Assembly (NCBI GenBank): GCA_958510825.1
Contig: OY294051.1
Coordinates: 2,790,001 to 2,854,000, forward strand
Length of the DNA: 64,000 nt
Direction of reading: 5' to 3'
From: Brachypterus glaber
Taxonomy: Eukaryota > Arthropoda > Insecta > Coleoptera > Kateretidae
How positions within the stretch are numbered: the stretch's first letter is position 1; each line of letters starts with the position of its first letter. The translations under genes and the position numbers were made by a program. Below are positions 62,549-64,000 of the stretch, in pieces. The notes beneath the pieces were generated by a model. That model was not told the origin of the DNA. It made no database searches and saw nothing but the letters and a program-made list of their open reading frames with translations.

Positions 62549-64000
62549 TAAATGATAGTCTAGTTGGGCCAATGAACGAAAGCGATAAATTAATAAGAAA
62601 TTGACCATGATAAAAATACAGGAAACTTATTTCCGACCTCATTTCCTTTAACATAAGATATCCCTTTAACATAAAATATTCTCAAAAGAAAGACTTAATA
62701 TTTATATATATTATAAACTAGAACGTAAAAAGCAAAAAAAAAACATGTTAAAAAAAATAGTAAAAAAAATATGACCAGAAAATATATTTGACAAAAAAAA
62801 AACTAAAAATTATTTAGGCCAAAAAAATCACATAATCATACCGTGCGATTATAAAGTGCCGAACACTTTTTAATGCAAAACTGGCATTAGCGATGAGTAA
62901 AATACAAGAAAGCTGTGTGCGTTTAACTGGCCACCGAGCTGTTGTACGTAGCAATCACATGGGCTTGTCGCGCACAACTCTAACAGAGGCGTGCCTTCAA
63001 ACGAAGAGTATTTTCTTTTCAAACTGTTCTGCACTTCAAAATCGCACTGTATATATATTTTTTCGTTTATTTCTGAAAATATTTTGTACTTTTTCTTAAC
63101 TTTAGTTTCTTAACTTTTAAATTAGTACATATTTTGATATTGATAAAAGCAGGGTGACCACAGGTTTTGCAAATTAAGATTCCCTAATTTTTCCCCGACA
63201 CTTCCCTGATTTTTCCCTGTTATTCCTGATTAAAATTTAGAATTTTCTCTGATTTTAGTACTCACAAAAAAGTTTTTGAAACCAATATGCGCAAAAAAAT
63301 GTAAAGAGCTGTTTTGTTTTTGAGTTATGATTTTTTCATTTTAATTTTTATTATGTAGACTAGAGTTTTTGCCATTTCCCTGATTTTTTTTACAGTTTAT
63401 TAAATTCCCTGACTTTTCGATGACTCCTTGATCTGTGGGTGTAAAAGTTAGGGACCCTATATATAATGACATTAAACTTCACACAAATGTGAAGTTAAAT
63501 GTCACTTTATTTAGGGTCCCTAGTAAAAGTTACTCTCATATTTTGTTTCATAAAAATTAAAGTTAAGTAAATTGGTCAAAATGGGGTAGACCCAATATTT
63601 TTTGAATATTTCCGTAATAAGCTATTTAAAAAAATATTTGCAAAATAAATTAAATAAAAAGGGCCAACATTTTGACGAAGTGTATGAGTGCAAGTTTTTT
63701 AGTTTTTTCATTTTAGAATTCGCCGCATTATTGCAAAATTTTAGTTTGGTGCCAATATAAGTACAATAAAATATTTACAGTATTATTAATTTGAGCCATT
63801 TCGCCTTGATACCAGTTTAATAACTGTTTAAAGGTCATTTAAAGGTCATTTATAAATTCGTTTAAATAAATAAATAAATATCGATAAAAAATCTAAAACA
63901 GAAAATAAAATTAAAATGTTCTTATCAGACGCACCTATTTCTAGATGCGCTGGTAAGGTATTGCGTTTAAAATAATACTTATCTGCTATATCTTCTTTAC
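62549..64000. other. Stretch without gene; decayed CCCTGATTTTTCCCTG repeat
   Basis: Around 63150-63445 there are several TTCCCTGATTTTTCCCTG-like words and a CTGACTTTTCGATG end, marking a decayed repeat. A hairpin at about 63452-63523 pairs TAGGGACCCTA and TAGGGTCCCTA around an inner TGACATTAAACTTC stem. The frame 62893-63099 has no known relatives. Confidence 0.45.

Overview
This window looks like a TE-dense, AT-rich arthropod nuclear genome, most likely insect. The evidence is spliced genes with GT-AG introns, short conserved exons in long T-rich introns, and many foldback and MITE-like repeats. I cannot name the species. No prokaryotic or organellar feature, tRNA, rRNA or CRISPR array was seen.

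Two protein-coding genes can be fully modelled, both by hand from splice sites and family similarity. (1) A kinesin-13 (KIF2/Klp10A/Klp59C type, a microtubule depolymerase) lies on the + strand, coding 39282-43050 in 7 exons. It encodes up to 659 aa. The class-specific KVD motif, P-loop, switch I and switch II are intact, and an AATAAA signal follows. (2) The mRNA export receptor NXF1/TAP lies on the - strand, coding 60312-45388 in 11 exons. It encodes 624 aa with RNA-binding, LRR, NTF2-like and UBA-like (TAP-C) regions. The two genes converge, with about 2.3 kb between their stop codons.

Layout. 1-36.5 kb is intergenic: no supportable gene, mostly foldback elements, MITEs and decayed interspersed repeats. 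36.5-39.1 kb holds one possible small membrane-protein exon and two unusual repeat-rich elements; the second ends about 165 bp from the kinesin start codon. 39.3-43.1 kb is the kinesin gene, followed by a decayed 75-bp fragment of its own motor domain. 43.7-45.3 kb holds MITEs and the likely NXF1 3' UTR. 45.4-60.3 kb is NXF1, whose introns are filled with elements also found outside the gene. 60.3-64 kb contains the NXF1 upstream region, a 20-bp tandem array and more repeats.

The most interesting points are these. A symmetric phase-1 exon of the kinesin N-terminus has been tandemly duplicated together with both splice sites, making mutually exclusive or cumulative splicing possible. A DNA-transposon-like element with four tandem arms sits against the kinesin promoter. 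A tandem array of LTR-like units with a repeated primer-binding-site-like 14-mer lies at 31.5-32.2 kb. A (TA)n tract lies against an NXF1 acceptor. I found no wholly new multi-gene system. The two genes act in unrelated processes (spindle and microtubule dynamics, nuclear mRNA export), so I infer no functional link from their adjacency.
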